From Pedobacter nutrimenti (GTDB lineage Bacteria > Bacteroidota > Bacteroidia > Sphingobacteriales > Sphingobacteriaceae), in the NCBI RefSeq assembly GCF_003208655.1, contig NZ_QKLU01000010.1:62001-126000 (forward strand): a DNA stretch of 64,000 nucleotides. The letters are read 5' to 3'. Position numbers and translations under genes: made by a program. Each line of letters starts with the position of its first letter. Positions within the stretch are counted from its first letter, which is position 1. Below the pieces are notes generated by a model, which did not search any database, was not told the DNA's origin, and saw nothing but the letters and a program-made list of their open reading frames with translations. Shown here one piece after another: positions 25,131 to 34,370 of this stretch.

Positions 25131-25592
25131 ATGGCATTTACTCCGACACAACTGAACCTTCCGGCCTATCCTTTTAAAATCACCAGAAAACAGGAGCAGT
25201 ATTTTATTTTCGACGAAATACGAAAAAAACACCTGGTCCTCACACCGGAAGAGTGGGTAAGACAGCACTTTATCCAGTACCTGATCCTGGAAAAAAAATT
25301 CCCCAGGTCACTGATCCAAATCGAAGGCGGACTCCAGCTCAACAAACTTCAAAAAAGAACGGACCTGGTTATTTACAATACCAGTGGCCAGCGGCTTATG
25401 ATTATTGAATGCAAAGCTCCCACGGTTAAAATGAGCCAGGCCGTGTTTGACCAGGCGGCAAGATATAATTCTGTACACAAGGCCAAATGGCTGGTCATTA
25501 CCAATGGTCTGCAGCATTGTTATGCCGTTATCAATCACCTGGAAGGCAGCTTCGCCTTTATACCGGAATTGCCCGAATACCTTGCCCTGTAA
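25131..25592 (+). CDS. Type I restriction enzyme R-subunit N-terminal-like protein (orphan nuclease-fold domain)
   Basis: A 153-residue single-domain protein related to the N-terminal nuclease domain of HsdR. It shows the PD-(D/E)xK pattern: a Glu in R-S-L-I-Q-I-E-G-G-L, then T-D-L-V-I-Y and I-I-E-C-K-A-P. D...E-x-K is thus intact and nuclease activity is possible. No HsdM, HsdS or helicase is present, so it is not part of a type I restriction system. I recall this gene next to holA in many Bacteroidota, suggesting a housekeeping DNA role (recollection, not checked). Function undefined. Confidence 0.88.
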   Translation: MAFTPTQLNLPAYPFKITRKQEQYFIFDEIRKKHLVLTPEEWVRQHFIQYLILEKKFPRSLIQIEGGLQLNKLQKRTDLVIYNTSGQRLMIIECKAPTVKMSQAVFDQAARYNSVHKAKWLVITNGLQHCYAVINHLEGSFAFIPELPEYLAL

Positions 25593-25606
25593 CCCAGGGA
25601 AAATGC

Positions 25607-26992
25607 CTAAATAGACCCGCCCCCTATTGCCCTGTACAAAGCCACTACTGCACGCCATTGTTCCAGCTGGTCATTTACACCATCAAGTTCCGCGGCAAGC
25701 AAACCCTGTTCGGAGCTGAGCACGTCTGTATAATTGGTTGCAGAACTGTATTTTAACAATTTTTTCGTAAAATCCACGGCCTTTTCCAAAGCTGTAATCT
25801 GCCGGCGTCTGATCTGGTATTGCTCCACGGCAGTTTCCCAGGCATATAAAGCATTGGATACTTCTTCACCAGCGCTCAGTACAGATTTTTCAAACGTATA
25901 TAAAGCCTGTTCCTTTAGGGCCAATGCTGTTTTTAACCGGGCCTTGTTCTGGCCCTTGTTCAATACCGGTTGCAAAATACCCGCCGCCACATTTCCAAAA
26001 AGACCGGGAGCGGCCAGCCAGTCCCTGAAATTAAAACTGCTGAAGCCACCCGAAGCGGTTAAACTCAGCGAGGGGTAAAAAGCTCTTCTTGCCACATTAG
26101 TGTCTTCAAAAGCGGCCCGGTAGGCATACTCGGCCTGTTTCACGTCGGGCCTGTTTTGCAACAACTGGACTGGCATTCCAGCCTGGAGGCGCACATCAAG
26201 CTTTTGCCCATCAAGGCTGGACCTTTTGATTTGCCTGGCCGGTCTGGACAATAAAGTACTCAGGGCATTTTCCATTTCACGGATTTGCCTTTTTAACCTG
26301 GGGATCGAAGCCTCTGCACTGTACTGATTGGCCTCACTTTGAACTTCCGCCGCACCGTTTACAATATTTGCGGCCATCAACGACTTCATGGCCTTAACAT
26401 CTTCCTTCCTGTTGACCAGTGTTTTTTCCAAAACCCTAAGCTGCTGGTCCATGGCCAGTAAAGTAAAATAGGCATTGGATATATCTGCGATCAATTGGGT
26501 TTGTACTGCTCTTTTGGCCTCCTGCGATTGGAGCAATCTGGCCAGGGCAGCTTTTTTAGCGCTTTTCAGCTTGCCCCAGATATCGGCCTCCCAGCTGGTG
26601 TTGACAAACAGGTCATACTGTGTAGAAGAACTTCGCAGGCCAAATCCTTGCGGGAAAGCCAGTTTAGATGCTGTCAATCCTGTTTTTACACTCAAATCAG
26701 GTAAAAAAGCAGCCTTGCTTTGCTGCAGGGCCGCATGTGCAATTTCTATTTGTTTTAGGGCTATTTTTAAGTCCAGATTTTTAGCCAGACCCTGGGTAAT
26801 CAGTGCCCTTAAAAGCGTGTCGGTAAACAATTGCTTCCAGGGTAAGTGGGCAATGGAGGCACTGTCCGGGTTTTCCTGTCCCCGGTAGCTTGCAGGAAAA
26901 ATCATTTTCGGAGCTACATACTCTTTGGCATTCCGGCAGGAGGAGATCAAAAGGGCCAGAAAAACAATTCCTATATATTTATTCATGTTCAT
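25607..26992 (-). CDS. RND efflux outer-membrane factor (TolC/OprM family lipoprotein)
   Basis: A 461-residue outer-membrane channel subunit. The lipobox L-I-S-S-C places the lipidated Cys at residue 19. Two OEP repeats follow with the family heptad-rich helices and conserved L-L-Q-N-R-P-D-V-K-Q-A-E-Y near residue 275 and G-G-F-S-S-F-N-F in the barrel region. It lies third in the operon, with a 2-bp gap after the permease gene. It completes a tripartite pump reaching the outside of the cell. Confidence 0.95.
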   Translation of the reverse strand: MNMNKYIGIVFLALLISSCRNAKEYVAPKMIFPASYRGQENPDSASIAHLPWKQLFTDTLLRALITQGLAKNLDLKIALKQIEIAHAALQQSKAAFLPDLSVKTGLTASKLAFPQGFGLRSSSTQYDLFVNTSWEADIWGKLKSAKKAALARLLQSQEAKRAVQTQLIADISNAYFTLLAMDQQLRVLEKTLVNRKEDVKAMKSLMAANIVNGAAEVQSEANQYSAEASIPRLKRQIREMENALSTLLSRPARQIKRSSLDGQKLDVRLQAGMPVQLLQNRPDVKQAEYAYRAAFEDTNVARRAFYPSLSLTASGGFSSFNFRDWLAAPGLFGNVAAGILQPVLNKGQNKARLKTALALKEQALYTFEKSVLSAGEEVSNALYAWETAVEQYQIRRRQITALEKAVDFTKKLLKYSSATNYTDVLSSEQGLLAAELDGVNDQLEQWRAVVALYRAIGGGSI

Positions 26993-26994
26993 TA

Positions 26995-29900
26995 TTAATT
27001 TAAGTGCTGAAATTCAAGCTTTTCGGTTTTGATTTCTTCTGACAATTCTGTTTTTTTACTTCCTGAAATTTTTTCCTGTATGCCCTGAAAAACAACAAAG
27101 AGTACGGGAATTACAAATACACCAAACAGGGTTCCGATCAGCATCCCCCCTACAGCGGCCGTACCGATGGAACGGTTACTGATTGCTCCTGCCCCCGAAG
27201 CAAACATCAATGGCAGCAAACCAAAAATAAAGGCAAAGGAGGTCATCAGAATAGGTCTTAACCTGGCAACGGCCCCGGCTATGGCCGACTCCACCAGCCC
27301 TTTGCCGCTCAGGCGGCTCATTAGGGCAAACTCCACAATCAGGATGGCATTTTTTGCCAGCAGCCCGATGAGCATAATTAAACTGATCTGTAAAAAGATA
27401 TTGTTGTCCAGTCCAAAGGCCCGGGCAAATAAAAATGCACCGGCCAAACCTATGGGCAGGGAAAGCAATACCGAAAGCGGAAGGATATAACTTTTGTACT
27501 GGGCGCTGAGCAGAAAATAAATAAAAAGCAAGCTCAGGATAAAAATCAATAAAGTCTGGCTTCCGCTCGAAATCTCTTCCAGTGTCAGGCCCGAAAATTC
27601 AAAGGTATAGCCCTGGGGCAAAGTTTTTGCCGCCACTTCCTGAATCGCCTTAATGGCATCACCCGAGCTATAGCCTTGTTTTGGCGCCCCGTTTACCGAA
27701 GCAGCTGTAAAAAGGTTAAAGCGGTTGATGAATTCGGGGCCATAAATCTTCTTCAATTCGATAAATTCTGAAATCGGGGCCATAGTCCCTTTTGCATTCC
27801 GGACAAAGATCCTTGCTATGGCTTCCTTATTCATCCGCTGGGAGGCCTCGGCCTGGATCATTACTTTATACTGTTTTCCAAAACGGTTAAAGTCCGAAGC
27901 ATAAATACCACCCAGATAGCCCTGAAGGGTATTCAATACGGTATTTACTGCAATTCCGGCCTCTTTACATTTTGCCACATTAACCCGGACTTCATACTGC
28001 GGAAAACCGGTATTATAGGAAGTGGCTGCATACATGACCTCCGGACGCTGGTTGAGCGCCCCCATAAAACCACCTATCACCTGATTAAAGGCCTGGTAGT
28101 TTCCACCAGTCTTATCCTGAAGCTTAAATTCAAACCCATCGTTATTACCAAAACCCTGCAGGGTCGGCGCCGCAAAAAAGATAATACTGGCCCCTTTAAT
28201 AGCAGCCGTTTTGGCGAAAAGCTGTGCAACAATGCTTTGAATATCCTGTCCCTTTTTGGTCCGCTGTTTCCAGGGTTTAAGGCGGATAAAAATAGCAGCA
28301 TAGGAACTTCCGGTACCACTCATTAAATCCATTCCGGCCAGACGGGAGGACAGTTCCACTTCAGGAATAGACCTGGCGATGCTGTCGATCTGGTTGGAAA
28401 TTTTTTCTGTACGTTCCAGCGAGCTGGCCGGCGGCAAGATCACATTTCCATAAATAGAACCACTGTCTTCGTTGGGAACAAATCCGGTTGGTGTGGTTTT
28501 GACCAGAAACCAAAACACCAGGCCAAAAAGAACAATTCCGGCAAAAGCAAGCCATTTTCTTTTCATCAGAAAAATAACCGCCTGCTTATACATGGAGGTC
28601 ATCCGGTTAAAAGCGGCATTAAACCCAGCGTAAAAGCGTTGCATAAAACCTTTTTGGGGTTCCACATGCGCTTCATGTGGTTTTAAAAGCAGGGCACATA
28701 AAGCCGGGCTCAATGTTAAGGCATTCACAGCAGAAATCAGAATCGCTACAGCCAGGGTTAAACCAAACTGCTTATAAAATACACCTACAGAACCCGTTAC
28801 AAAAGTAACCGGGATAAACACCGAAGCCATAATCAGGGTAATGGAAATGATGGCTGTACTGATTTCGCTCATGGCATGCAGGGTCGCTTTTTTTGCAGAC
28901 TTTGCCCCCTGATCGAGTTTGGCATGTACGGCTTCCACTACGACAATCGCGTCATCTACCACAATACCAATAGCCAGCACCAAGGCAAATAAGGTAAGCA
29001 GGTTGATGGTAAAACCAAACAACTTCAGAAAAAAGAAAGTTCCAATAATGGCCACCGGGACCGCTATGGCCGGGATCAGTGTAGAACGAAAATCCTGCAA
29101 AAAGATAAACACGACAATAAAAACCAGAATGAAAGCTTCTATAATGGTCGAAACCAACTTGGAAATTGAGGCATCCAGAAATTCATTGGCATTGGTAAAT
29201 ACATTATACTTTATGCCTTTTGGAAAAGTAGCCGAGGCATCGGAAAGGATTTTTTCACAGTGTTTGATGATCTCGTGCGCATTAGAGCCTGCAGTCTGGT
29301 TAATGGCCACATAAGGAGATTCGTGCCCCTGGGCAGTCAGGGTACTGGAATAGGTAAATGAGCCCAGGTCAATGGAGGCCACATCTTTTAATTTCAGCAC
29401 CTGTCCGCTGCCGGCAGATTTTAAAATGATCTCTCCGAATTGTTCGGGTTTTTCCAGCCTGCCTGTATATTTTAAGGTATACTGAAAGGATTGGTTACTG
29501 TTTTCCCCGACCTTTCCCGGAGCGGCCTCTATATTCTGTTCTGCAAGCGCCGCCAGCACATCCGATGGAATGAGCCCGTAGGCGGCCATGGCATCGGGCC
29601 GGAGCCAGATCCGCATGCTGTAGTCTTTATTTCCATAAACCTGGGCATCTCCAACGCCCTGTACCCTTTTAATCTGCGGAATAATATTAATTCTCAAATA
29701 ATTATCCAGAAAACGCTGATCGTATTTTCCATCGGCACTATATAGCAGAAAAGAAAACACCTCACTGTTTAACCTTTTACTGGTAGTGATCCCCATTTTG
29801 ATCACCTCAGCAGGCATCAGACTGGTGGCTTTTGTGATCCTGTTCTGTACATTGATTGCAGCCAGGTCGGGATCGGTACCCTGCTTAAAATTAATGGTAA

Positions 29901-30168
29901 TGTTTGCTGTACCGTCGTTACTGGCCTTAGAGGTCATATAGGTCATATTCTCCACCCCATTGATCTCTTCCTCCAAAGGTACAATTACACTTTTCATGAC
30001 TACATCTGCGCTGGCCCCCTGATAGGTTGTACTCACTTCTACAGCCGGGGGCGCAATATCGGGGTACTGTGAAATGGGCAGGGAATACAAACCCAGTAGC
30101 CCGAGGATGACAATAATGATTGAAATTACCGTCGACAGTACCGGGTTATCTATAAATCTTTTTAACAT
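26995..30168 (-). CDS. RND efflux permease (HAE1/AcrB type)
   Basis: A 1057-residue inner-membrane proton-driven drug exporter of normal length for hydrophobe/amphiphile RND pumps. The start M-L-K-R-F-I-D-N-P-V and L-P-I-S-Q-Y-P-D-I-A-P-P are classical. The proton-relay pair is in I-V-V-D-D-A-I-V-V-V-E (TM4), and the second half repeats the fold, including F-A-R-A-F-G-L-D-N-N and G-L-L-A-K-N-A-I-L-I-V-E-F-A. Twelve membrane helices and two large periplasmic loops are expected. The adaptor gene ends 5 bp upstream and the outer-membrane factor starts 2 bp downstream. Confidence 0.97.
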   Translation of the reverse strand: MLKRFIDNPVLSTVISIIIVILGLLGLYSLPISQYPDIAPPAVEVSTTYQGASADVVMKSVIVPLEEEINGVENMTYMTSKASNDGTANITINFKQGTDPDLAAINVQNRITKATSLMPAEVIKMGITTSKRLNSEVFSFLLYSADGKYDQRFLDNYLRINIIPQIKRVQGVGDAQVYGNKDYSMRIWLRPDAMAAYGLIPSDVLAALAEQNIEAAPGKVGENSNQSFQYTLKYTGRLEKPEQFGEIILKSAGSGQVLKLKDVASIDLGSFTYSSTLTAQGHESPYVAINQTAGSNAHEIIKHCEKILSDASATFPKGIKYNVFTNANEFLDASISKLVSTIIEAFILVFIVVFIFLQDFRSTLIPAIAVPVAIIGTFFFLKLFGFTINLLTLFALVLAIGIVVDDAIVVVEAVHAKLDQGAKSAKKATLHAMSEISTAIISITLIMASVFIPVTFVTGSVGVFYKQFGLTLAVAILISAVNALTLSPALCALLLKPHEAHVEPQKGFMQRFYAGFNAAFNRMTSMYKQAVIFLMKRKWLAFAGIVLFGLVFWFLVKTTPTGFVPNEDSGSIYGNVILPPASSLERTEKISNQIDSIARSIPEVELSSRLAGMDLMSGTGSSYAAIFIRLKPWKQRTKKGQDIQSIVAQLFAKTAAIKGASIIFFAAPTLQGFGNNDGFEFKLQDKTGGNYQAFNQVIGGFMGALNQRPEVMYAATSYNTGFPQYEVRVNVAKCKEAGIAVNTVLNTLQGYLGGIYASDFNRFGKQYKVMIQAEASQRMNKEAIARIFVRNAKGTMAPISEFIELKKIYGPEFINRFNLFTAASVNGAPKQGYSSGDAIKAIQEVAAKTLPQGYTFEFSGLTLEEISSGSQTLLIFILSLLFIYFLLSAQYKSYILPLSVLLSLPIGLAGAFLFARAFGLDNNIFLQISLIMLIGLLAKNAILIVEFALMSRLSGKGLVESAIAGAVARLRPILMTSFAFIFGLLPLMFASGAGAISNRSIGTAAVGGMLIGTLFGVFVIPVLFVVFQGIQEKISGSKKTELSEEIKTEKLEFQHLN

Positions 30169-30173
30169 GATCT

Positions 30174-31322
30174 TTAAATTTTAGAAGAAGCCAATGGCTC
30201 CGTTTTAGACAAAACTGCTTGGATTTGCATGCCGTCTTTCAGAGAACCTGTACCTTCGGTAACCAGATGGTCCCCTGCTTTAAGGCCCTTGGTCACCACA
30301 TAAAATTCACCGGCAGGAACATCCAGCACCTCTATTTCAGTACTCTTTACTTTTCCCTTAGCATCAACCACAAAAACCATGGTTTTTTCCTGGATTTCAT
30401 AAGTAGCCTTTGAGGGGATCAGTAAAGCATTTTTAAGCAGCAGCGGGATCCGGATGGTGGCGCTGGCACCGCTCCGCAGCAGGGAAGCCGGATTTGGAAA
30501 ACTTGCCCTCAGGTTTACGGACCCCGTTTCTGTACTGATCAGCCCGCTTAAGGTTTCCATTTTTCCTTTTTCCGGATAGGTTTTGCCATTGGCCATCAGC
30601 AACTGGACCTGAGGAAACTGACGCAGTTTATCGGCCATTGTTTTTCCACTATACTGATCGGCAAGGTCCAGGAATTGTTTTTCATTGAAGGAAAAGTAAG
30701 CATAGACCCTGGTGATGTTGGATACAGTGGTCAGCGGCTGGGCCGAACTGCTGCTCACCAGGCTGCCAGTTTTGTAAGGGATGTTCCCCACCACCCCGTC
30801 GGCTGGACTGCTGATCAGGGTATAGCTCACATTTGTCCTGGCATTTGCCAGACTGGCCCTGGCCTGAGCCAGAGCGGCTTCCCGGGCATGCTGGTTAAAA
30901 GAGGCCTGTTTAAGTTCATAAGGGCTAATGATTCCTTCCTTTACCAGAGGGGCTGTTTTTTCGACCTGTACTTTTGCGGTATTGAGTTCGGCCTCTGCAT
31001 TTTTTATAGCTGCTGAAGCGGTTTTAATTTCCTGCTCATACTGCGGCGCACTGATCCTGAACAAAGCTTGCCCCTTTTTCACTGCGGCACCTTCATCTAC
31101 AAAAATCTGTTCTACAAAACCATCCACTTTGGGCCGGATCTCTATATTTTGCTGCCCCTGAATGTTTGCGGGGTAATCGCTGTTGATGGTGGCATCATGT
31201 GTTTCAACCTGCATGACAGGGTAGGCTGCAGCCGAGGCCTGTTCTGCAGGGGGCTGTCCGGATCCGCAGGCCACAAGCAATAACAGACTGAGGATCAATG
31301 AAGGTAACTTTACTGAATTCAT
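30174..31322 (-). CDS. RND efflux periplasmic adaptor (membrane fusion protein)
   Basis: A 382-residue adaptor linking permease and outer-membrane channel. Lipobox L-L-V-A-C (Cys19). Lipoyl halves are at E-I-R-P-K-V-D-G-F-V-E-Q-I-F-V-D-E-G and I-S-S-P-A-D-G-V-V-G-N-I, flanking an alpha-hairpin (about residues 95-165), then beta-barrel and membrane-proximal domains. First gene of the three-gene operon. A ~150-nt leader separates it from a -7 box at 31480-31487, whose probable -33 region lies in a perfect palindrome (31501-31524). No regulator gene is adjacent, so the controlling protein is presumably encoded elsewhere. Confidence 0.95.
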   Translation of the reverse strand: MNSVKLPSLILSLLLLVACGSGQPPAEQASAAAYPVMQVETHDATINSDYPANIQGQQNIEIRPKVDGFVEQIFVDEGAAVKKGQALFRISAPQYEQEIKTASAAIKNAEAELNTAKVQVEKTAPLVKEGIISPYELKQASFNQHAREAALAQARASLANARTNVSYTLISSPADGVVGNIPYKTGSLVSSSSAQPLTTVSNITRVYAYFSFNEKQFLDLADQYSGKTMADKLRQFPQVQLLMANGKTYPEKGKMETLSGLISTETGSVNLRASFPNPASLLRSGASATIRIPLLLKNALLIPSKATYEIQEKTMVFVVDAKGKVKSTEIEVLDVPAGEFYVVTKGLKAGDHLVTEGTGSLKDGMQIQAVLSKTEPLASSKI

Positions 31323-31479
31323 ATTTAAGGTGTTATTTTTTTAACAAAAGGATCCCCTTCCGCCCTAAACCACAGGTTCGGACAAAAAACTAAAGGATCA
31401 CGAATAAAATTTTTGGTTTAAAAAGGGTGTAGAATTATTTAGTTCATTAAAAATGTTTTTTGGGTGTCTTAATCATAAG

Positions 31480-31487
31480 CAAAGTTA
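31480..31487 (-). promoter_or_regulatory. -7 box of the RND efflux operon
   Basis: TAACTTTG on the minus strand. A TTG at 31508-31506 (minus strand) lies 18 bp upstream as a candidate -33 box and falls inside the palindrome at 31501-31524. Confidence 0.6.
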
Positions 31488-31500
31488 AGTGTTTTCTTAA

Positions 31501-31524
31501 TAAAACAAGTTAAAACTTGTTTTA
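31501..31524. promoter_or_regulatory. Palindromic operator candidate of the RND efflux operon
   Basis: Perfect 11-bp arms TAAAACAAGTT/AACTTGTTTTA around a 2-bp centre, a typical size for a dimeric TetR-, MarR- or other HTH-repressor site. It covers the likely -33 box. Between the operon and valS, the 303-bp gap 31323-31625 holds this site, the promoter, the long leader and the valS terminator. Confidence 0.6.
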
Positions 31525-31568
31525 TCAGATTAAGCAGACAAAGGCATTAAAATCAATGTGCCAGGGAC

Positions 31569-31605
31569 AAAAAAAAGCGGGTTAAGGACTTTATCCTTAA
31601 CCCGC
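31569..31605 (-). terminator. Terminator of valS
   Basis: Perfect 12-bp stem GCGGGTTAAGGA/TCCTTAACCCGC (31577-31588, 31594-31605) with a T-run on the minus strand. Confidence 0.92.
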
Positions 31606-31625
31606 TGCTTTATGATTTAAAATAA

Positions 31626-34292
31626 CTAGCCCATCAATACAGAAAGACTTTCTTCAATAATTCTGATTTTCGATTCTGCATCAGCCTGCTTGTTGCGTTC
31701 GTTTTGGATTACCTCTGCTTTGGCATTTTGAACAAAACGCTCATTGCCCAGTTTGGCGTTTACAGATTTCAGGAAACCCTGAAGGTAAAGCAATTCTGCA
31801 TTTAAACGTTCTTTTTCTGCTTCCACATCTATGGTTTCATTAAGCTGGATAAAGAATTCATCATTTCCAACCATAAAACTTGCTGCACCGGCAATTTTAT
31901 CATTTACAAATTCAGCTTCGCTGATATTGGCCAGTTTAAACACGATGTTTAACCATTTTTCATAATCCAGTCCGGAGTTGACTTTAAGGTTTAAAGGCAG
32001 GGCTTCTTTTGGTGAAATCTGTTTGCTGTTCCTCACGTTCCGGATCTCTGCAACAACTTGTTTAATCACCTCCACATCTTTCAGGACCTGTGCATCTGCA
32101 GGATCAAAAGTCGGATAGGGTGCCACAATAATACAATCCATTTCTCCTTTTTCTCCAAACAACTCATCGTGATACAATTCTTCTGTTAAAAAAGGCATAA
32201 AAGGATGCAGCAATTTCAGTAAACGTTCGAAGAAATCGACAGTAGCTTTTAAAGAAGCCGCATCTATAGGTTGCTGGTAAGCAGGTTTTACCATTTCCAG
32301 GTACCAGGCACAGAAATCGTCCCAAACCAGCTTATAAGTGGCCATTAAAGCCTCAGACAAGCGGTATTGTTTAAAGTTATCCTCAATTTCGGCCAGGGCT
32401 TCGTTCAAACGGTTTTCAAACCAGGCAATCGCCTGTCCGTTCGGGTTCCCGAGGTTTTCATCGACTTCCCAACCCTTAACCAAACGGAACGCATTCCATA
32501 CTTTATTGGCAAAATTTCGTCCTTGTTCGCAATAGCTTTCATCAAACATCAAATCGTTTCCAGCCGGAGAACACAAAAGCATCCCAACCCTTACCCCATC
32601 AGCGCCGTATTTTTCAATCAGGCCAATCGGATCAGGAGAGTTCCCAAGGGATTTGGACATTTTTCTGCCCAATTTATCTCTTACAATTCCGGTCAGGTAA
32701 ACATTTGTAAATGGTTTTTTACCCATAAACTCATGCCCGGCCATAATCATACGGGCCACCCAAAAAAACAGGATTTCCGGCGCGGTCACCAGGTCATTGG
32801 TCGGATAATAATAACTGATGTCTTTGTTGCCCGGGTTTTTCAGCCCATCAAATACAGAAATTGGCCACAACCAGGCAGAAAACCAGGTATCCATTACATC
32901 CGGATCCTGTTTTACAAAAGGCTCCAACTGGTGTTTAAATCCGGCAATTTCTTCGGCAGTAAAACTATTGTCTTTATCTTTTAATTTCAGGAATTCTTCC
33001 AGCGCTTCGGCTTTGGTTTTGGCCACCACCCAGTTTCCTTCATGGTCATACCAGGCCGGAATTTGCTGCCCCCACCAAAGCTGCCGGCTGATGTTCCAAT
33101 CCCTTACATTTTCCATCCAGTGGCGGTAGGTGTTCACAAACTTTTCGGGAATCAGTTTGACCTCCCCGTTCAGAACATCTTCCAGTGCCGGCTTGGACAA
33201 CTGGTCCATTTTACAGAACCACTGCATAGACAATTTTGGTTCAATGGCTGCATCTGTACGTTCTGAGAAACCCACCTGCGATTTATAGTCTTCGACTTTT
33301 TCCAGGTGTCCCGCTTCATCCAGCAGCACGGCAATCTTTTTTCTCGCTGCAAAACGGTCTTCACCAACCAGAATCACAGCCAGTTCATTTAAAGTACCAT
33401 CGTCATTTAAAATATCAATAACAGGCAGTTTATGTTTTACCCCCAATTCATAATCGTTCAAATCATGCGCCGGGGTTACTTTTAAACAACCTGTACCAAA
33501 ATCCATGGTCACATAGTCATCCTGGATCACCGGAATTTCACGGTTAATCAGCGGAACAAATACTTTTTTACCTTTCAGGTGTGCATACCGCTCATCATTC
33601 GGATTAACACATACCGCTGCATCTGCCATAATAGTTTCCGGACGCGTGGTGGCGATGGTCAGAAAATCTTCCGAGCCTGAAATGGTGTATTTAATATAAT
33701 ATAATTTCTGATTGACTTCTTTACGGATCACCTCTTCATCAGAAACGGCTGTTTTTCCGGCAGGGTCCCAGTTAACCATACGGATCCCCTTATAGATCCA
33801 TCCTTTTTTATACAAATGGATAAAGCTGTCGATCACCGAATCGGAAAGGTCATTTTCCATGGTAAAGCGGGTCCTGTCCCAGTCACAACTGGCACCCAGT
33901 TTTTTCAGCTGCTCGAGGATAATGCCGCCGTATTTCTCTTTCCACTCCCAGGCGTAGGCTAAAAACTCTTCCCGGCTGAGGTCTTCCTTACGGATTCCTT
34001 TTTCCTTCAGCATGGCCACCACTTTTGCCTCGGTTGCAATAGAAGCATGGTCGGTTCCGGGTACCCAGCAGGCATTTTTTCCCTGCATCCGGGCCTTGCG
34101 GATCAGTACATCCTGTATGGTATTGTTGAGCATATGCCCCATGTGCAGCACCCCGGTGACATTTGGAGGAGGAATGACAATCGTATAAGGTTCGCGTTCA
34201 TCCGGCTCGGAATGAAAAAACTTTTTGGAAAGCCAGTAACTGTACCATTTGTCTTCGGCTGCAGCCGGGTCGTATTTTGTAGAAATGCTCAT
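31626..34292 (-). CDS. valS: Valine--tRNA ligase
   Basis: An 888-residue class Ia aminoacyl-tRNA synthetase charging tRNA-Val. HIGH motif as H-M-G-H in P-N-V-T-G-V-L-H-M-G-H near residue 50. An editing (CP1) domain contains T-T-R-P-E-T-I-M-A-D and the G-T-G-C-L-K-V-T-P-A-H-D segment. The KMSKS loop is R-K-M-S-K-S-L-G-N-S-P near residue 545. A helical anticodon-binding domain and a C-terminal coiled-coil arm (last ~65 residues, E-K-E-R-L-N-A-E-L) complete it. ATG start. The -7 box at 34322-34329 gives a short leader with no T-box. Confidence 0.98.
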   Translation of the reverse strand: MSISTKYDPAAAEDKWYSYWLSKKFFHSEPDEREPYTIVIPPPNVTGVLHMGHMLNNTIQDVLIRKARMQGKNACWVPGTDHASIATEAKVVAMLKEKGIRKEDLSREEFLAYAWEWKEKYGGIILEQLKKLGASCDWDRTRFTMENDLSDSVIDSFIHLYKKGWIYKGIRMVNWDPAGKTAVSDEEVIRKEVNQKLYYIKYTISGSEDFLTIATTRPETIMADAAVCVNPNDERYAHLKGKKVFVPLINREIPVIQDDYVTMDFGTGCLKVTPAHDLNDYELGVKHKLPVIDILNDDGTLNELAVILVGEDRFAARKKIAVLLDEAGHLEKVEDYKSQVGFSERTDAAIEPKLSMQWFCKMDQLSKPALEDVLNGEVKLIPEKFVNTYRHWMENVRDWNISRQLWWGQQIPAWYDHEGNWVVAKTKAEALEEFLKLKDKDNSFTAEEIAGFKHQLEPFVKQDPDVMDTWFSAWLWPISVFDGLKNPGNKDISYYYPTNDLVTAPEILFFWVARMIMAGHEFMGKKPFTNVYLTGIVRDKLGRKMSKSLGNSPDPIGLIEKYGADGVRVGMLLCSPAGNDLMFDESYCEQGRNFANKVWNAFRLVKGWEVDENLGNPNGQAIAWFENRLNEALAEIEDNFKQYRLSEALMATYKLVWDDFCAWYLEMVKPAYQQPIDAASLKATVDFFERLLKLLHPFMPFLTEELYHDELFGEKGEMDCIIVAPYPTFDPADAQVLKDVEVIKQVVAEIRNVRNSKQISPKEALPLNLKVNSGLDYEKWLNIVFKLANISEAEFVNDKIAGAASFMVGNDEFFIQLNETIDVEAEKERLNAELLYLQGFLKSVNAKLGNERFVQNAKAEVIQNERNKQADAESKIRIIEESLSVLMG

Positions 34293-34321
34293 TATATAGG
34301 AAAAAATATCAGTTTGAGTTG

Positions 34322-34329
34322 CAAAAATA
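34322..34329 (-). promoter_or_regulatory. -7 box of valS
   Basis: TATTTTTG on the minus strand, 29 bp before the ATG at 34292 and immediately downstream of the T-run of the preceding gene's terminator. Confidence 0.65.
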
Positions 34330-34332
34330 AAG

Positions 34333-34366
34333 AAAAAAAAACTGCGGGGGTAATGCCCCCGCAGTT
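34333..34366 (-). terminator. Terminator of the S9 peptidase gene
   Basis: A GC-rich perfect stem AACTGCGGGGG/CCCCCGCAGTT (34340-34350, 34356-34366), 5-nt loop, followed on the minus strand by eight T. It separates this gene from valS. Confidence 0.92.
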
Positions 34367-34370
34367 TTCT

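Noticed and set aside
25131..25592. Type I restriction-modification locus
   Set aside because: Only an HsdR N-terminal-like domain is present; no helicase domain, HsdM or HsdS.
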